From positions 1-46,010 of the forward strand of contig CADCII010000026.1 in the NCBI GenBank assembly GCA_902801515.1: a stretch of DNA of 46,010 nt, written 5' to 3'. Shown here in pieces: positions 23,437-31,227 of the stretch (positions are counted from its first letter, which is position 1; each line of letters starts with the position of its first letter). Below the pieces are notes generated by a model, which worked only from the letters and a program-made list of their open reading frames with translations, was not told the origin of the DNA and did no database searches. Position numbers and translations under genes: made by a program. This DNA comes from an uncultured Lachnospiraceae bacterium (GTDB lineage Bacteria; Bacillota; Clostridia; Lachnospirales; Lachnospiraceae).

Positions 23437-24705
23437 ATGATTAGAAAAACTTACAGAAAAATCGCAGTTATTATGCTCGCGTCAGTTATGATGTGCGCTT
23501 CTGTCTCCGCGGGTCAGGAGACGGGAAATATCCTGCAGGCAGCAGATGAGGGCAGCCCACAGGAACCGGAGACCCAGCCGCCGCAGCCGGAAACGCAGCC
23601 GCCGCAGCCGGAGACCCAGCCGCCGCAGCCGGAAACGCAGCCGCCGCAGCCGGAGACGCCTCCACAGACCGAAGCGCCCGCACCGCAGACGGAAGCGCCT
23701 GCACCGCAGACGGAGACGTCCGCGCCTGAAACAGCTTCCGGATCAGATGACGGCTCAGAGACACAGAATCATTCAACAGCGATCCCGAAGGATCCGACAG
23801 AAAAGAAACTGAAACAGGATATCGTCGATGCCCATGAAGATGAGGAAGGCTTTTCCGTAAGTATTAACGGCGGAGAGTCCGTAGTGATCGAGCCGGATAA
23901 GAATTTCCGCACGGTCGTCGACGCCATCACCGGAGGAAGTTTCGGATACAAGATGGACTATGTCCGTCCGGGAACCGGTCTGAGAGAACCGATCGAGATC
24001 GAAGAAGACGGGACGATCAAGAGCATCTTCGCCAAGGTAAATACCATGCCGGGAACTGCCTGCGATATCGTGCTGTATATCAATAACGGCAATTCACTGT
24101 GGCTGAATATGAAAGTTCAGGGAACGCTTGAAGACAACGATGCGGAGATCGTGTTCAAGTCTTTGTCCGATGTAAAGCCCTGCACCGTATCGTATGACGC
24201 GAACGGAGGCAGCCTTACGGATTCCATCAGCATAGTGAGACGGAAGGGCGAATGGTACAGTCATTTTGATATGAAGGCGTCAAAGGATGGAGAGAGCTTC
24301 TGCGGATGGTTTGACGGGCCTGGTGATGACGCGAAGAGAATCTTTCCGACAGATACCGTAGAAAAGGACATTACCCTGTATGCACATTACAGTCCGTACG
24401 GTGTGCAGGTCGTTGCCTTTGATTTCGGATTCTCTACTGCGGGCGACAACGGCAGCCTAATACATCATCTGATCATCCCGAAGAAGGAAGACGGCACGTA
24501 TGATGTTACCGATTATCCAGTCTTTGAACATGACGGAAAAGTAATCGGCGGATGGATCGATGAGGCCGGCAATCCGGCAGGTTTGACCGGTATGAGCGGA
24601 GACAGGACTCTGCGTGCGGACTGGAAAGATCCTTCCGAGATCCAGCCCAAAGAGCCGGAAGCCGGGACCGTGACCGAGACAGAAGCGGCCGCTGAAGAAG
24701 GCTGA
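23437..24705 (+). CDS. secreted protein with Pro-rich repeats and InlB/Flg_new-type B-repeats
   Basis: A 422-residue surface or secreted protein. Residues 1-28 are a signal peptide. Residues ~42-100 are low-complexity: PETQPPQ repeated at least four times, then EAPAPQT units, typical of a wall-spanning linker. Two Listeria-Bacteroides-type repeats follow: CTVSYDANGGSLTDS…FCGWFDGPG…ITLYAHY, and a second near the C terminus (VIGGWIDEAGNPAG…TLRADW). No LPXTG or second membrane segment is seen. GTG at 23428 overlaps the ribosome binding site AAAGGGGTG, so ATG 23437 is preferred. Confidence 0.8.
   Translation: MIRKTYRKIAVIMLASVMMCASVSAGQETGNILQAADEGSPQEPETQPPQPETQPPQPETQPPQPETQPPQPETPPQTEAPAPQTEAPAPQTETSAPETASGSDDGSETQNHSTAIPKDPTEKKLKQDIVDAHEDEEGFSVSINGGESVVIEPDKNFRTVVDAITGGSFGYKMDYVRPGTGLREPIEIEEDGTIKSIFAKVNTMPGTACDIVLYINNGNSLWLNMKVQGTLEDNDAEIVFKSLSDVKPCTVSYDANGGSLTDSISIVRRKGEWYSHFDMKASKDGESFCGWFDGPGDDAKRIFPTDTVEKDITLYAHYSPYGVQVVAFDFGFSTAGDNGSLIHHLIIPKKEDGTYDVTDYPVFEHDGKVIGGWIDEAGNPAGLTGMSGDRTLRADWKDPSEIQPKEPEAGTVTETEAAAEEG
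23566..23655 (+). repeat. 21-bp in-frame tandem repeats (PETQPPQ)
   Basis: Units beginning CCGGAGACCCAGCCGCCGCAG-like, at 23566, 23587, 23608 and 23629, alternate GAGACC and GAAACG. They keep frame, so copy number can vary without breaking the gene. Confidence 0.85.
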
Positions 24706-24858
24706 AAGATATATTGTTAATTCCCGGAAAAAGAGAATTTAATCTGGCAGGAAAGATCCTGGTCACCCGGGTGAATTCTTCTGTGGATTCTTCTTTGAAC
24801 GTCCGTATATTAATAATGTCTGGAACAGATAAGTATCCGGCGGAAAGGGAAGGTTATC

Positions 24859-25161
24859 ATGGCAGATTTTGAGAAGCTCAATGAGCGGGAACTTGAAAAT
24901 GCAGCAGGCGGACAGTCCGGAGCTGGTGTTTACAAGAGGGTAACACACCTGAAGGCAGAGTATCTGCCGGTCCGCAATGCCCCTGTGGAGGATCCCGCTA
25001 ACGAGATCAAGGGCACACAGCTTAGAAATGGAGATGTCGTGCTGATCACCGGCGCAACTGTGCGGGGAACTACTGCCGGCGGCGGCAAAGCAGCCTATGT
25101 GTGGGTATTTGTGCCGAGGACAGGCGCTTCCGGATATGTGAATACTGAATTTCTGGCATAA
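24859..25161 (+). CDS. double-glycine leader protein with SH3-like domain
   Basis: A 100-residue protein whose first 18 residues, MADFEKLNERELENAAGG, match a bacteriocin-type double-glycine leader (ELxxxxGG). Such leaders are cut and exported by peptidase-containing ABC transporters. The remaining 82 residues look like a bacterial SH3 domain: YLPVRNAPVEDPANEIKGTQ, LRNGDVVLITG, and WVFVPRTGASGYVNTEFLA, often wall-binding. No transporter or modification enzyme is nearby, so export would depend on a distant system. GGGAAGG precedes the ATG. It could be a wall-targeted antimicrobial, a signalling peptide or a structural protein; function not established. Confidence 0.72.
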   Translation: MADFEKLNERELENAAGGQSGAGVYKRVTHLKAEYLPVRNAPVEDPANEIKGTQLRNGDVVLITGATVRGTTAGGGKAAYVWVFVPRTGASGYVNTEFLA

Positions 25162-25165
25162 GCAG

Positions 25166-25190
25166 CAGGCCGCCGCGGCGGCCTGTTTTT
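25166..25190 (+). terminator. terminator of the double-glycine leader gene
   Basis: A 20-bp self-complementary sequence CAGGCCGCCGCGGCGGCCTG followed by five T, four bases after the stop codon. The stop of the converging YolD gene abuts the T-run. Confidence 0.88.
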
Positions 25191-25612
25191 CATATCCCGG
25201 CTTTTCCGGCATCTGTTCTCTTATCGATACTGAGAATATCGGCGATCGGGACAGCGGTATTGCGCACACGCAGGGTCTTCAGTTCATAGCTGATCCCGGT
25301 CAGAAGTCCGCTCTGGGTGATGTATGTACCGATGCGGCCGCGCGGCGTGAGACGGAACGCATAGTAGGTTACTGTCACAAAGTCGCCATTTCTCAGACTC
25401 AGGAGCTTTTCGTTGAGAAGATGCGCTTCATCGTCGGAAAGTTCGATACGGTCTTCATTTTTCAGTTCTTTTTCTTCCAGCGTTTCGTACAGTCCTTCCA
25501 GAGCATTGAACGGAAGGAAGATCTTTGCCCGGCTGCTTTTATCCATGTGCGGGCGGTGATTCTGCTTGTCGTAGTTGGTCCATGTAACACGGTCATCGCC
25601 CGAGCTTGCCAT
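25190..25612 (-). CDS. YolD-like family protein, partner of Y-family polymerase
   Basis: A 140-residue protein of the YolD type, found next to UmuC/DinB-like polymerases in Firmicutes and thought to assist or regulate them in the SOS response. Features: SRAKIFLPFNALEGLYETLEE near residue 27 and the C-terminal SH3-like barrel VTVTYYAFRLTPRGRIGTYI…IADILSID. The ATG at 25612 has GGAG nine bases upstream and lies four bases after the polymerase stop codon; an earlier ATG at 25627 is less supported. Cotranscribed with the polymerase under the LexA box. Confidence 0.8.
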   Translation of the reverse strand: MASSGDDRVTWTNYDKQNHRPHMDKSSRAKIFLPFNALEGLYETLEEKELKNEDRIELSDDEAHLLNEKLLSLRNGDFVTVTYYAFRLTPRGRIGTYITQSGLLTGISYELKTLRVRNTAVPIADILSIDKRTDAGKAGI

Positions 25613-25616
25613 AGTA

Positions 25617-27122
25617 TCACACTCCATTCTGCCCGGCGGGTGGTTTGTTACCCGCCCGGGAGGCTCTTTCAGACCGGCGCAGGTCTTTACCGGCTTTGTG
25701 GCCTCCGATCTGGCAGTTTCTCTCCATCATGGTGCCGGCACTCAGGAGATTCATTCCTTTTAACACTGCATTTTTTCCATAGCGGCTCTTCAGTGACAGG
25801 ACACTGCCCTGCAGTTTTCTTCCTGAGATCTGGCGATCCAGATCTCTTTCCGGATCTGACAGCATCTCCCCCTTTTCATCAAACAGCGAGAACTGGTAAC
25901 CGACATTACCTTCCCCGCAGATCGGACAGGAGAGCCCGATCCTGCGGACCGGGGCATCCTGCCGGGTCGTTCTGAGGTACGCTTCTGCGACAAGGGGACG
26001 CCAGATCTCGTCAGAAGAGGTGTGGTGCCGGGAATGTACGGTGCTTCCGGTATAAAACGCGGGCAGTCCGTCCTGGTCTCTGAAAGTATGGCTGTATGAG
26101 ACGAAGAACGTAATCGTATCTGTCAGAACGTGCCGGTCCGCCATCTGCAGACAGAGCTGGTCCGTCATCTCTTTTATGATGACATGCGCCTCCTCAAATG
26201 AATAATCCCGCAGAAGAACCTGTCCCAGGGAGAGGGAGCGCCCTTTGGGGCGATACCCCCTGATATCCTTCATGCCGACGGTTTCAACGCCGAAGGAATG
26301 GTCGATCAGGATCTCTGCGTCAATGCCGAAGGTTTTGTAGAGCAGGTCATCATTGATCATGGCGGCTCTGGAGATATCATGCATGGTAAAAAGACCCATG
26401 GAGGCGAGCCGCCTTGACTTTCCCCGCGCGATCATCCAGAAGTCGGTGAGAGGGCGATGGTCCCAGAGCAGCTCCCGGTAGCGGTCTTCATCCAGAATCC
26501 CGATAAAATCAGGGGCTTTCTTGGCGGTGATATCGAGAGCGATCTTGGCAAGATAGAGATTGGTTCCGATCCCGCAGGTGGAGCGAATCCCTGTGCGGTC
26601 CAGCACGGCATTCATTATCTCTGTGCCAAGCTGTTTTGGCGACATCTCATACAGATCCAGGTAGTCTGTCACATCGATGAAAGCTTCATCGCAGGAGTAG
26701 ACATGGATATCCTCTTTGGAGAAATACTGCAGGTATACCCCGTAGATCTCCGCGGAGCACTCTTCGTAATGCGCCATCTGCGGCGGCGCCGTGATGTAGT
26801 CAATGGTTTTCGGGATCTCGAAGATCCTCGCCCGGTTTTTGACGCCAAGCTTCTTGAGCGCAGGGGAAACAGCCAGGCAGATCGTCCCTTCACCGCGGGA
26901 AGGATCCGCTACGACAAGTTTTGCCGTCATGGGATCCAGACCCCTTTCCACACATTCCACAGAGGCATAGAAACTCTTCAGGTCGATGATGATATAGACC
27001 CTGTGCGTTTCATCATGTTCCCAGAACCTGGTCGGATCCCCGTAAACAGATGTATTTTTAGTCAAAATTGCACGGTTGTCACAGGCGGCATGCAGAGATG
27101 CCGGTTCATTTGCAGAAAGCAT
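25617..27122 (-). CDS. Y-family DNA polymerase (UmuC/DinB-like), error-prone
   Basis: A translesion polymerase of 501 residues. The palm motif YIIIDLKSFYASVECVER (43-60) carries the first metal Asp (47), and SCDEAFIDVTDYL (144-156) the catalytic Asp-Glu pair (146-147). The helix-hairpin-helix and little-finger regions follow (IRSTCGIGTNLYLAKIALDI; KGRSLSLGQVLLRDYSFEEA). A C-terminal CPICGEG suggests a small metal-binding element. The extra ~40 N-terminal residues before the palm are longer than usual; ATG 27122 has AAGGGGTGA upstream and is retained. It is followed four bases later by its YolD partner. Transcription is predicted to be LexA-repressed. Confidence 0.88.
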   Translation of the reverse strand: MLSANEPASLHAACDNRAILTKNTSVYGDPTRFWEHDETHRVYIIIDLKSFYASVECVERGLDPMTAKLVVADPSRGEGTICLAVSPALKKLGVKNRARIFEIPKTIDYITAPPQMAHYEECSAEIYGVYLQYFSKEDIHVYSCDEAFIDVTDYLDLYEMSPKQLGTEIMNAVLDRTGIRSTCGIGTNLYLAKIALDITAKKAPDFIGILDEDRYRELLWDHRPLTDFWMIARGKSRRLASMGLFTMHDISRAAMINDDLLYKTFGIDAEILIDHSFGVETVGMKDIRGYRPKGRSLSLGQVLLRDYSFEEAHVIIKEMTDQLCLQMADRHVLTDTITFFVSYSHTFRDQDGLPAFYTGSTVHSRHHTSSDEIWRPLVAEAYLRTTRQDAPVRRIGLSCPICGEGNVGYQFSLFDEKGEMLSDPERDLDRQISGRKLQGSVLSLKSRYGKNAVLKGMNLLSAGTMMERNCQIGGHKAGKDLRRSERASRAGNKPPAGQNGV

Positions 27123-27154
27123 GAAGTCTCACCCCTTTCGCACACCCCGTTTTC

Positions 27155-27269
27155 AACTCAGTCGGGGAGTCCCCCGACTGAGTTAAAGCCTCCGGCGGAT
27201 CGCAGCCGCGCTCAGAGGAAGGTGCTTCGCACCGAGCGCGGCGCGGCAAGAACGCCGTTGGCGTTCTTG
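27155..27269. ncRNA. three-stem structured element, copy B
   Basis: Stem 1: AACTCAGTCGGGG-AGTC-CCCCGACTGAGTT (13 bp). Linker AAAGCCTCCGGCGGAT is shared with copy A. Stem 2: GCCGCGCTC/GAGCGCGGC (9 bp) with bulge AGAGGAA and inner GGTGC-TTC-GCACC. Stem 3: CAAGAACGCC-GTT-GGCGTTCTTG (10 bp). Described on the plus strand to match copy A. The polymerase promoter would transcribe it as the reverse complement, from the first bases of the message to ~33 bases before the start codon. Confidence 0.7.
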
Positions 27270-27270
27270 A

Positions 27271-27304
27271 ATTATACTTTAAAACAGAACATATGTTCTG
27301 TCAA
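27271..27304 (-). promoter_or_regulatory. SOS promoter with LexA box
   Basis: The 18-bp perfect palindrome ACAGAACATATGTTCTGT (27284-27301) contains GAAC-ATAT-GTTC, the Bacillus-type LexA (DinR) operator. It fills the spacer of a minus-strand promoter: TTGACA (27299-27304) with TAAAGT (27276-27281), 17 bases apart; a TATAAT also lies at 27271-27276. It drives the polymerase-YolD pair. Confidence 0.85.
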
Positions 27305-27376
27305 GCGGCGGCATAAAAGCCGGCTGTTCAGCCGGCTCTGCATAATGCTTTTATTTTCGCCTCTTATTTCTGCCTT

Positions 27377-27766
27377 TTATTTCTGAATGATCTCAATCTC
27401 GACACCGTTCGGGTCTGTAATGAGCATGGTACTGCACTGCAGATTTTCGACCCAGCCCGGTTCCTTGCGGATGGGAACGCCTGCAGCGCGGCAGTCTGCC
27501 GCGAAACCTTCCAGGTCGTCTGTCTCAAGGCAGAAGTGTCTGTATGTGCACAGATCCGTCTCCGAGATGTCAGCCGTTTTCTGCTCAGTCAGATAGTTGA
27601 TCAGTTCGAGCCGGGTGTCCGGAGTCAGCTGGTAGTAGGTAAGGGTATGGTCACCCATATCAACGAAGCCGGCTTCGGGAAGTTTGAAAACGTCAGCAAA
27701 GAAGGCTTTGGTTTTTTCGAGATCCTTAACATTGATGGTAATATGATTAATAGCTAATATTTTCAT
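27377..27766 (-). CDS. VOC superfamily (glyoxalase-like) protein
   Basis: A 129-residue vicinal-oxygen-chelate protein: start MKILAINHITINVKDLEKTK with the first metal-ligand His (8), FFADVFKLPEAGF, and the closing LITDPNGVEIEIIQ with the final Glu. VOC proteins include glyoxalases, dioxygenases and resistance proteins; the reaction here is unknown. Length and single-domain form match glyoxalase I-like proteins. ATG 27766 has AAGGAGA seven bases upstream; the frame opens earlier at 27805. Its 3' end faces the LexA promoter of the polymerase. Confidence 0.82.
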   Translation of the reverse strand: MKILAINHITINVKDLEKTKAFFADVFKLPEAGFVDMGDHTLTYYQLTPDTRLELINYLTEQKTADISETDLCTYRHFCLETDDLEGFAADCRAAGVPIRKEPGWVENLQCSTMLITDPNGVEIEIIQK

Positions 27767-27781
27767 GACAGTCTCCTTGTG

Positions 27782-27875
27782 AATTGACAGACGAATCTGT
27801 CTCAATTATGATTTGAGTACTCTCGGACAGTGTCAGATGGTCGGGAGTATTCTGAAATATTTGCATAAGCATAGT
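27782..27875. promoter_or_regulatory. inverted repeats in the VOC/PFK divergent region
   Basis: GACAGA-CGAA-TCTGTC (27786-27801) is a perfect inverted repeat, and a larger imperfect one pairs GAGTACTCTCGG with TCGGGAGTATTC about 25 bases further on. Both lie between the divergent VOC and PFK-like genes and may be operators. No confident -35/-10 pair was found. Confidence 0.4.
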
Positions 27876-27954
27876 ATAGGCTTTCCGGGTAAGGCTTTCA
27901 ACTGTATGAAAGGCGGTTTTGAGTGCCGGGATGAATCGGGATGAGGTGACAGGA

Positions 27955-29151
27955 TTGCAAAAGGAAACAGCCGGATCGAATCTCTTATATCTTCAGTCCG
28001 GAGGACCGACTGCGGTGATCAACGCTACGGCATATGGTGTGATCGCTGAGAGTGAACACAGTCTCCCGGAGGGGGCAAAACTGTTCGTAGCACGGCATGG
28101 GATCATGGGCGTTATCCGGGGAGACCTTCTGGAGATACGCAGAGAGAAGAAGGAACTTCTCCGCCTTCGGAAGACACCGTCGATGGCGTTTGGGTCGACC
28201 CGGTACGAACTTTGCAGCGATGAAGATTACAGGTGTGTGGAAGAGACGATTCGCCGTTATGAGATAGGGCATATTCTGATCAACGGGGGAAATGGTTCTG
28301 CCGCCGCGGCGCTGCGTCTGCAGCACAGACTGGATGCGGACGGAGTGAACTGCGCTGTTCTGGTGATTCCGAAGACGGTGGACAATGATGTGGCCGGAAT
28401 CGATCACGCACCGGGGTTTCCGTCCGCCGCGCGGCATGTCGTCATCTCCGTCTCGGAACTGATCCGCGACATGTGGTCCTATGAGACCGACCTGATCATG
28501 GCGGTAGAAGTCATGGGGCGCAACACTGGCTTTCTTGCGGCAGCTTCGCTGGCGGCAGGAGAGACCGGACCGGCGCCGGATCTGATCTACGTTCCGGAGA
28601 GAACCTTTGATCCGGAGCGGTTTGTCCGTGATGTCCGGGAGGTTGTTTCCCGGAAAGGGAAGTGCTTTGCAGTGATTCCGGAAGGGGTGAAAACTGCGTC
28701 GGGAAAGTATCTCTTTGAGGATACGACGGTCAACAAGGGAAAGGATCCTTCCATAAATATGGGAGGGATCACCGGTTATCTGAGTACACTTCTGCGGAAA
28801 CATTTCACATGTAAGATCCGGTGTATTGATCTGGGACTGATGCAGAGATGCGCGGCACATGACGCTTCACCGGTCGATCGGGAAGAGGCAGAGCAGCTCG
28901 GGCGGATGGCGGTACGGCTTGCGGCAGGAGGACACCGGGAGGAGATGCTGACGATCCGTCGAAGACCCGGGGAGGAGCCGTATGCACCGGAATATGGAGT
29001 GATGCCGCTTGCAGAAACCGCAGGCCTGTCAGCTGTCCTTCCGGAGGAGTACATCGGGGATGATGAACATTCGGTCAGGGAGAGTTATCTGCAATATATC
29101 CTTCCGCTGCTGGGAGAGCTTCCTGCGGCGGCAGAGATGATAGAAATGTGA
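27955..29151 (+). CDS. 6-phosphofructokinase family protein (PFK-A fold, hybrid signature)
   Basis: A 398-residue kinase of the PFK family, expected to phosphorylate a ketose-6-phosphate at C1. Motifs: LLYLQSGGPTAVINA (10-24), INGGNGS (109-115), PKTVDND (139-145) and EVMGRNTG. The Lys of PKTVDND is typical of pyrophosphate-dependent enzymes, while Gly after Asn in GGNGS is the ATP-type residue at the donor site and Asn replaces the usual Asp, so donor choice is unclear. Start codon is ambiguous: TTG 27955 has GAGGTG six bases upstream and leaves the usual short N terminus; ATG 27931 is the alternative. It is followed by an aldolase and a sugar kinase, so it may act on a sugar other than fructose. 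Confidence 0.85.
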   Translation: MQKETAGSNLLYLQSGGPTAVINATAYGVIAESEHSLPEGAKLFVARHGIMGVIRGDLLEIRREKKELLRLRKTPSMAFGSTRYELCSDEDYRCVEETIRRYEIGHILINGGNGSAAAALRLQHRLDADGVNCAVLVIPKTVDNDVAGIDHAPGFPSAARHVVISVSELIRDMWSYETDLIMAVEVMGRNTGFLAAASLAAGETGPAPDLIYVPERTFDPERFVRDVREVVSRKGKCFAVIPEGVKTASGKYLFEDTTVNKGKDPSINMGGITGYLSTLLRKHFTCKIRCIDLGLMQRCAAHDASPVDREEAEQLGRMAVRLAAGGHREEMLTIRRRPGEEPYAPEYGVMPLAETAGLSAVLPEEYIGDDEHSVRESYLQYILPLLGELPAAAEMIEM

Positions 29152-29249
29152 GTCGCCGGATTTCCCCGGATTTGCCGTCGGCAGATTTGAACAGGCGATA
29201 TGAACCATCATGGCGGAGCTATGTTCTGCAGGAAAAGGAGGAAAGAGGA

Positions 29250-30239
29250 ATGAACTACAGTTATAAAGACCTGGGGCTTGTCAATACGGCGGAAATGTTC
29301 CGGAAAGCATATGAGGGCGGTTACACGGTCCCGGCGTTTAATTTTATCTCGATCGAGCAGCTGAATGCGATCATGGACGCGGTTATTGAGAAAAACTCTC
29401 CGGTGATCCTCCTTGCGTCTCCGAATCTTCACAGGCAGCTGGGGCATGAGATGATCGCGCGGATCGTACAGTCCGGAGTGGACAGGATCACCCACGAAGG
29501 TCTTAAGATTCCGGTTGCTCTGCATCTGGACCACGGAATGACCCGTGAGCAGTGTGTGCTGGCGGTGGAGAACGGTTTCTCATCCATCATGATCGATGGC
29601 AGCGCGAAACCCTTCGAAGAGAATATAGCGCTTACAAAAGAGGTGTCAGAGTATGCGCACGGGCTGGACGTCACGGTAGAAGCGGAGCTTGGAATTCTGT
29701 CCGGAGAGGAAGAAGGAGGCAGCGCGGGGGCAGGAGAAGCCCCCTGTGAGAGCAAGTATACGGATCCTCTGCGCGCGGAGGAGTTCATCCGCCGTTCAGG
29801 CTGCGACAGCCTTGCGGTCTCTGTGGGAACTTGCCACGGTCTTGTGAAAATGAAGCCGGGTCCGGACGGAAAACTGCCGGGACTGCGGTTTGACATCCTG
29901 GAGCATATCCGGGAGAACTGTCCGGGATTTCCGCTGGTCCTGCACGGAGCGTCCAATATCGCGCCGGAGTATGTGGAGATGATAAATGAGCACGGCGGCC
30001 ATATCGAACAGACGGCAGGAATCCCGGATGACCAGGTCCGCCTTGCAGCTGCGACGAATGTGTGCAAGGTAAATATCGCGACAGACGGATGGATCTGTGC
30101 GCTGGCTCATACCAGGAGGATCCTGGACGAGAATCCCGGAGCTATTGACAGCCGCGTCTTTACTTTAAAGACAAGGCCGCTGCTCAAGGAGCTCTATCTG
30201 CACAAGATCGATATCATGGGAAGTGAGAACAAAGCCTGA
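29250..30239 (+). CDS. class II fructose-bisphosphate aldolase-like protein
   Basis: A 329-residue zinc-dependent aldolase, predicted to cleave a ketose-1,6-bisphosphate to dihydroxyacetone phosphate and glyceraldehyde-3-phosphate. Catalytic and zinc residues are in place: LHLDHG (D94, H95), EAELG (144-148), GTCHGLVK (H196), LHGASN (H232) and KVNIATD (N275). It is longer than typical enzymes, with a Gly/Glu-rich insert at ~151-166. ATG 29250 has AGGAGG upstream; an earlier frame start overlaps the PFK gene. Clustered with PFK-like and ROK kinases, it may serve a sugar other than fructose. Confidence 0.87.
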   Translation: MNYSYKDLGLVNTAEMFRKAYEGGYTVPAFNFISIEQLNAIMDAVIEKNSPVILLASPNLHRQLGHEMIARIVQSGVDRITHEGLKIPVALHLDHGMTREQCVLAVENGFSSIMIDGSAKPFEENIALTKEVSEYAHGLDVTVEAELGILSGEEEGGSAGAGEAPCESKYTDPLRAEEFIRRSGCDSLAVSVGTCHGLVKMKPGPDGKLPGLRFDILEHIRENCPGFPLVLHGASNIAPEYVEMINEHGGHIEQTAGIPDDQVRLAAATNVCKVNIATDGWICALAHTRRILDENPGAIDSRVFTLKTRPLLKELYLHKIDIMGSENKA

Positions 30240-30303
30240 AGATCTGATGCACCGGAAGCGGGAACAAAGCCGGAGACTTTGGAGCAGGGGAAGGAGAATG
30301 CAG

Positions 30304-31200
30304 ATGGGAGAGGCATATTACCTGGGGATCGAGGCCGGAGGGACACATCTTCGGATCGCTGCGGTGGAGCGTACTCTCAAGGTCTGTTCCTTTAAGAAGA
30401 TACGAAGTGAAGAACTCTCCGACGCCGGGGATAAGGCTGCTTATCTGGAGAGCCTGATGGTGCCTTATTTCCGGGAAATGGGCAGAGAGAACTGCCGCTG
30501 TGTCTGTCTGTCGCTTGCGTCTCTGATGGACAGGGACCGGACGGTATGCTTTAACTCGCCGAATATCCGGGGGTTCGATAATCTGCCGCTTAAGTCCCTG
30601 CTGGAGGAGCAAATTCATATTCCGGTCGAGATGGAGCGGGATGCGAACACGGAACTTCTCTATGAGATACGCCGGCTGAATCTTCCGCGGGAAGGGATTG
30701 TTGCAGGCGTATACATCGGGACCGGCCTGGGCAATGCAGTCTGCATAGACGGCAGGGCTTACCGCGGTGCGACCGGTTCTGCCTGCGAACTGGGACATAT
30801 TCCTGTGGCGGGACTGACAGAAGACTGCGGATGCGGCAAGAAGGGCTGCATAGAACTTAAGGCAAGCGGCAGGAATCTGCAGCGGATCGCCGAGGACCTT
30901 CACTGCCCGGTGGGAGAAGTCTTTATAAGATATGCCGAGGATGAAAAGGTACAGGAATTCATCACCATGACTGCCCTTGCCATTGCGACAGAGGTAACGA
31001 TCCTGGATCCTGTCTGTGTAGTGCTCGGGGGAGGCGTTGTCGGGATGCCCGGATTCCCGCTGAAAACATTGACAGAGCGGGTAAAAGAAAATCTCCGGGT
31101 GCCCGATCCGAGAGCTTCGTTTAAACTGGAGCTTTCGTCCGGGGATCCGGAGGCAGGTGTCGTCGGTGCGGTGATCAATGCGGTCACGCTCGGACGGTAA
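30304..31200 (+). CDS. ROK family sugar kinase, D-allose kinase (AlsK)-like
   Basis: A 298-residue ROK kinase. EAGGTHLR (10-17) binds ATP phosphate, MERDANTEL holds the catalytic Asp, GTGLGNAV follows, and the zinc/ROK motif is CELGHIPVAGLTEDCGCGKK then GCIE. By memory, the C-terminal VLGGGVVGMPGFPLKTL and the SPN segment resemble E. coli AlsK more than glucokinases, hence the allose-kinase suggestion (inference). ATG 30304 is spaced seven bases from AAGGAG; ATG 30298 is too close to it. Third gene of the PFK-aldolase-kinase run. Confidence 0.8.
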   Translation: MGEAYYLGIEAGGTHLRIAAVERTLKVCSFKKIRSEELSDAGDKAAYLESLMVPYFREMGRENCRCVCLSLASLMDRDRTVCFNSPNIRGFDNLPLKSLLEEQIHIPVEMERDANTELLYEIRRLNLPREGIVAGVYIGTGLGNAVCIDGRAYRGATGSACELGHIPVAGLTEDCGCGKKGCIELKASGRNLQRIAEDLHCPVGEVFIRYAEDEKVQEFITMTALAIATEVTILDPVCVVLGGGVVGMPGFPLKTLTERVKENLRVPDPRASFKLELSSGDPEAGVVGAVINAVTLGR

Positions 31201-31227
31201 ATAACATATACAGATTCCGGTCAGCGG

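Noticed and set aside
23566-23720. regular repeats suggesting a CRISPR array
   Set aside because: Units are 21 bp, adjoining without spacers, and encode in-frame PETQPPQ/EAPAPQT repeats.
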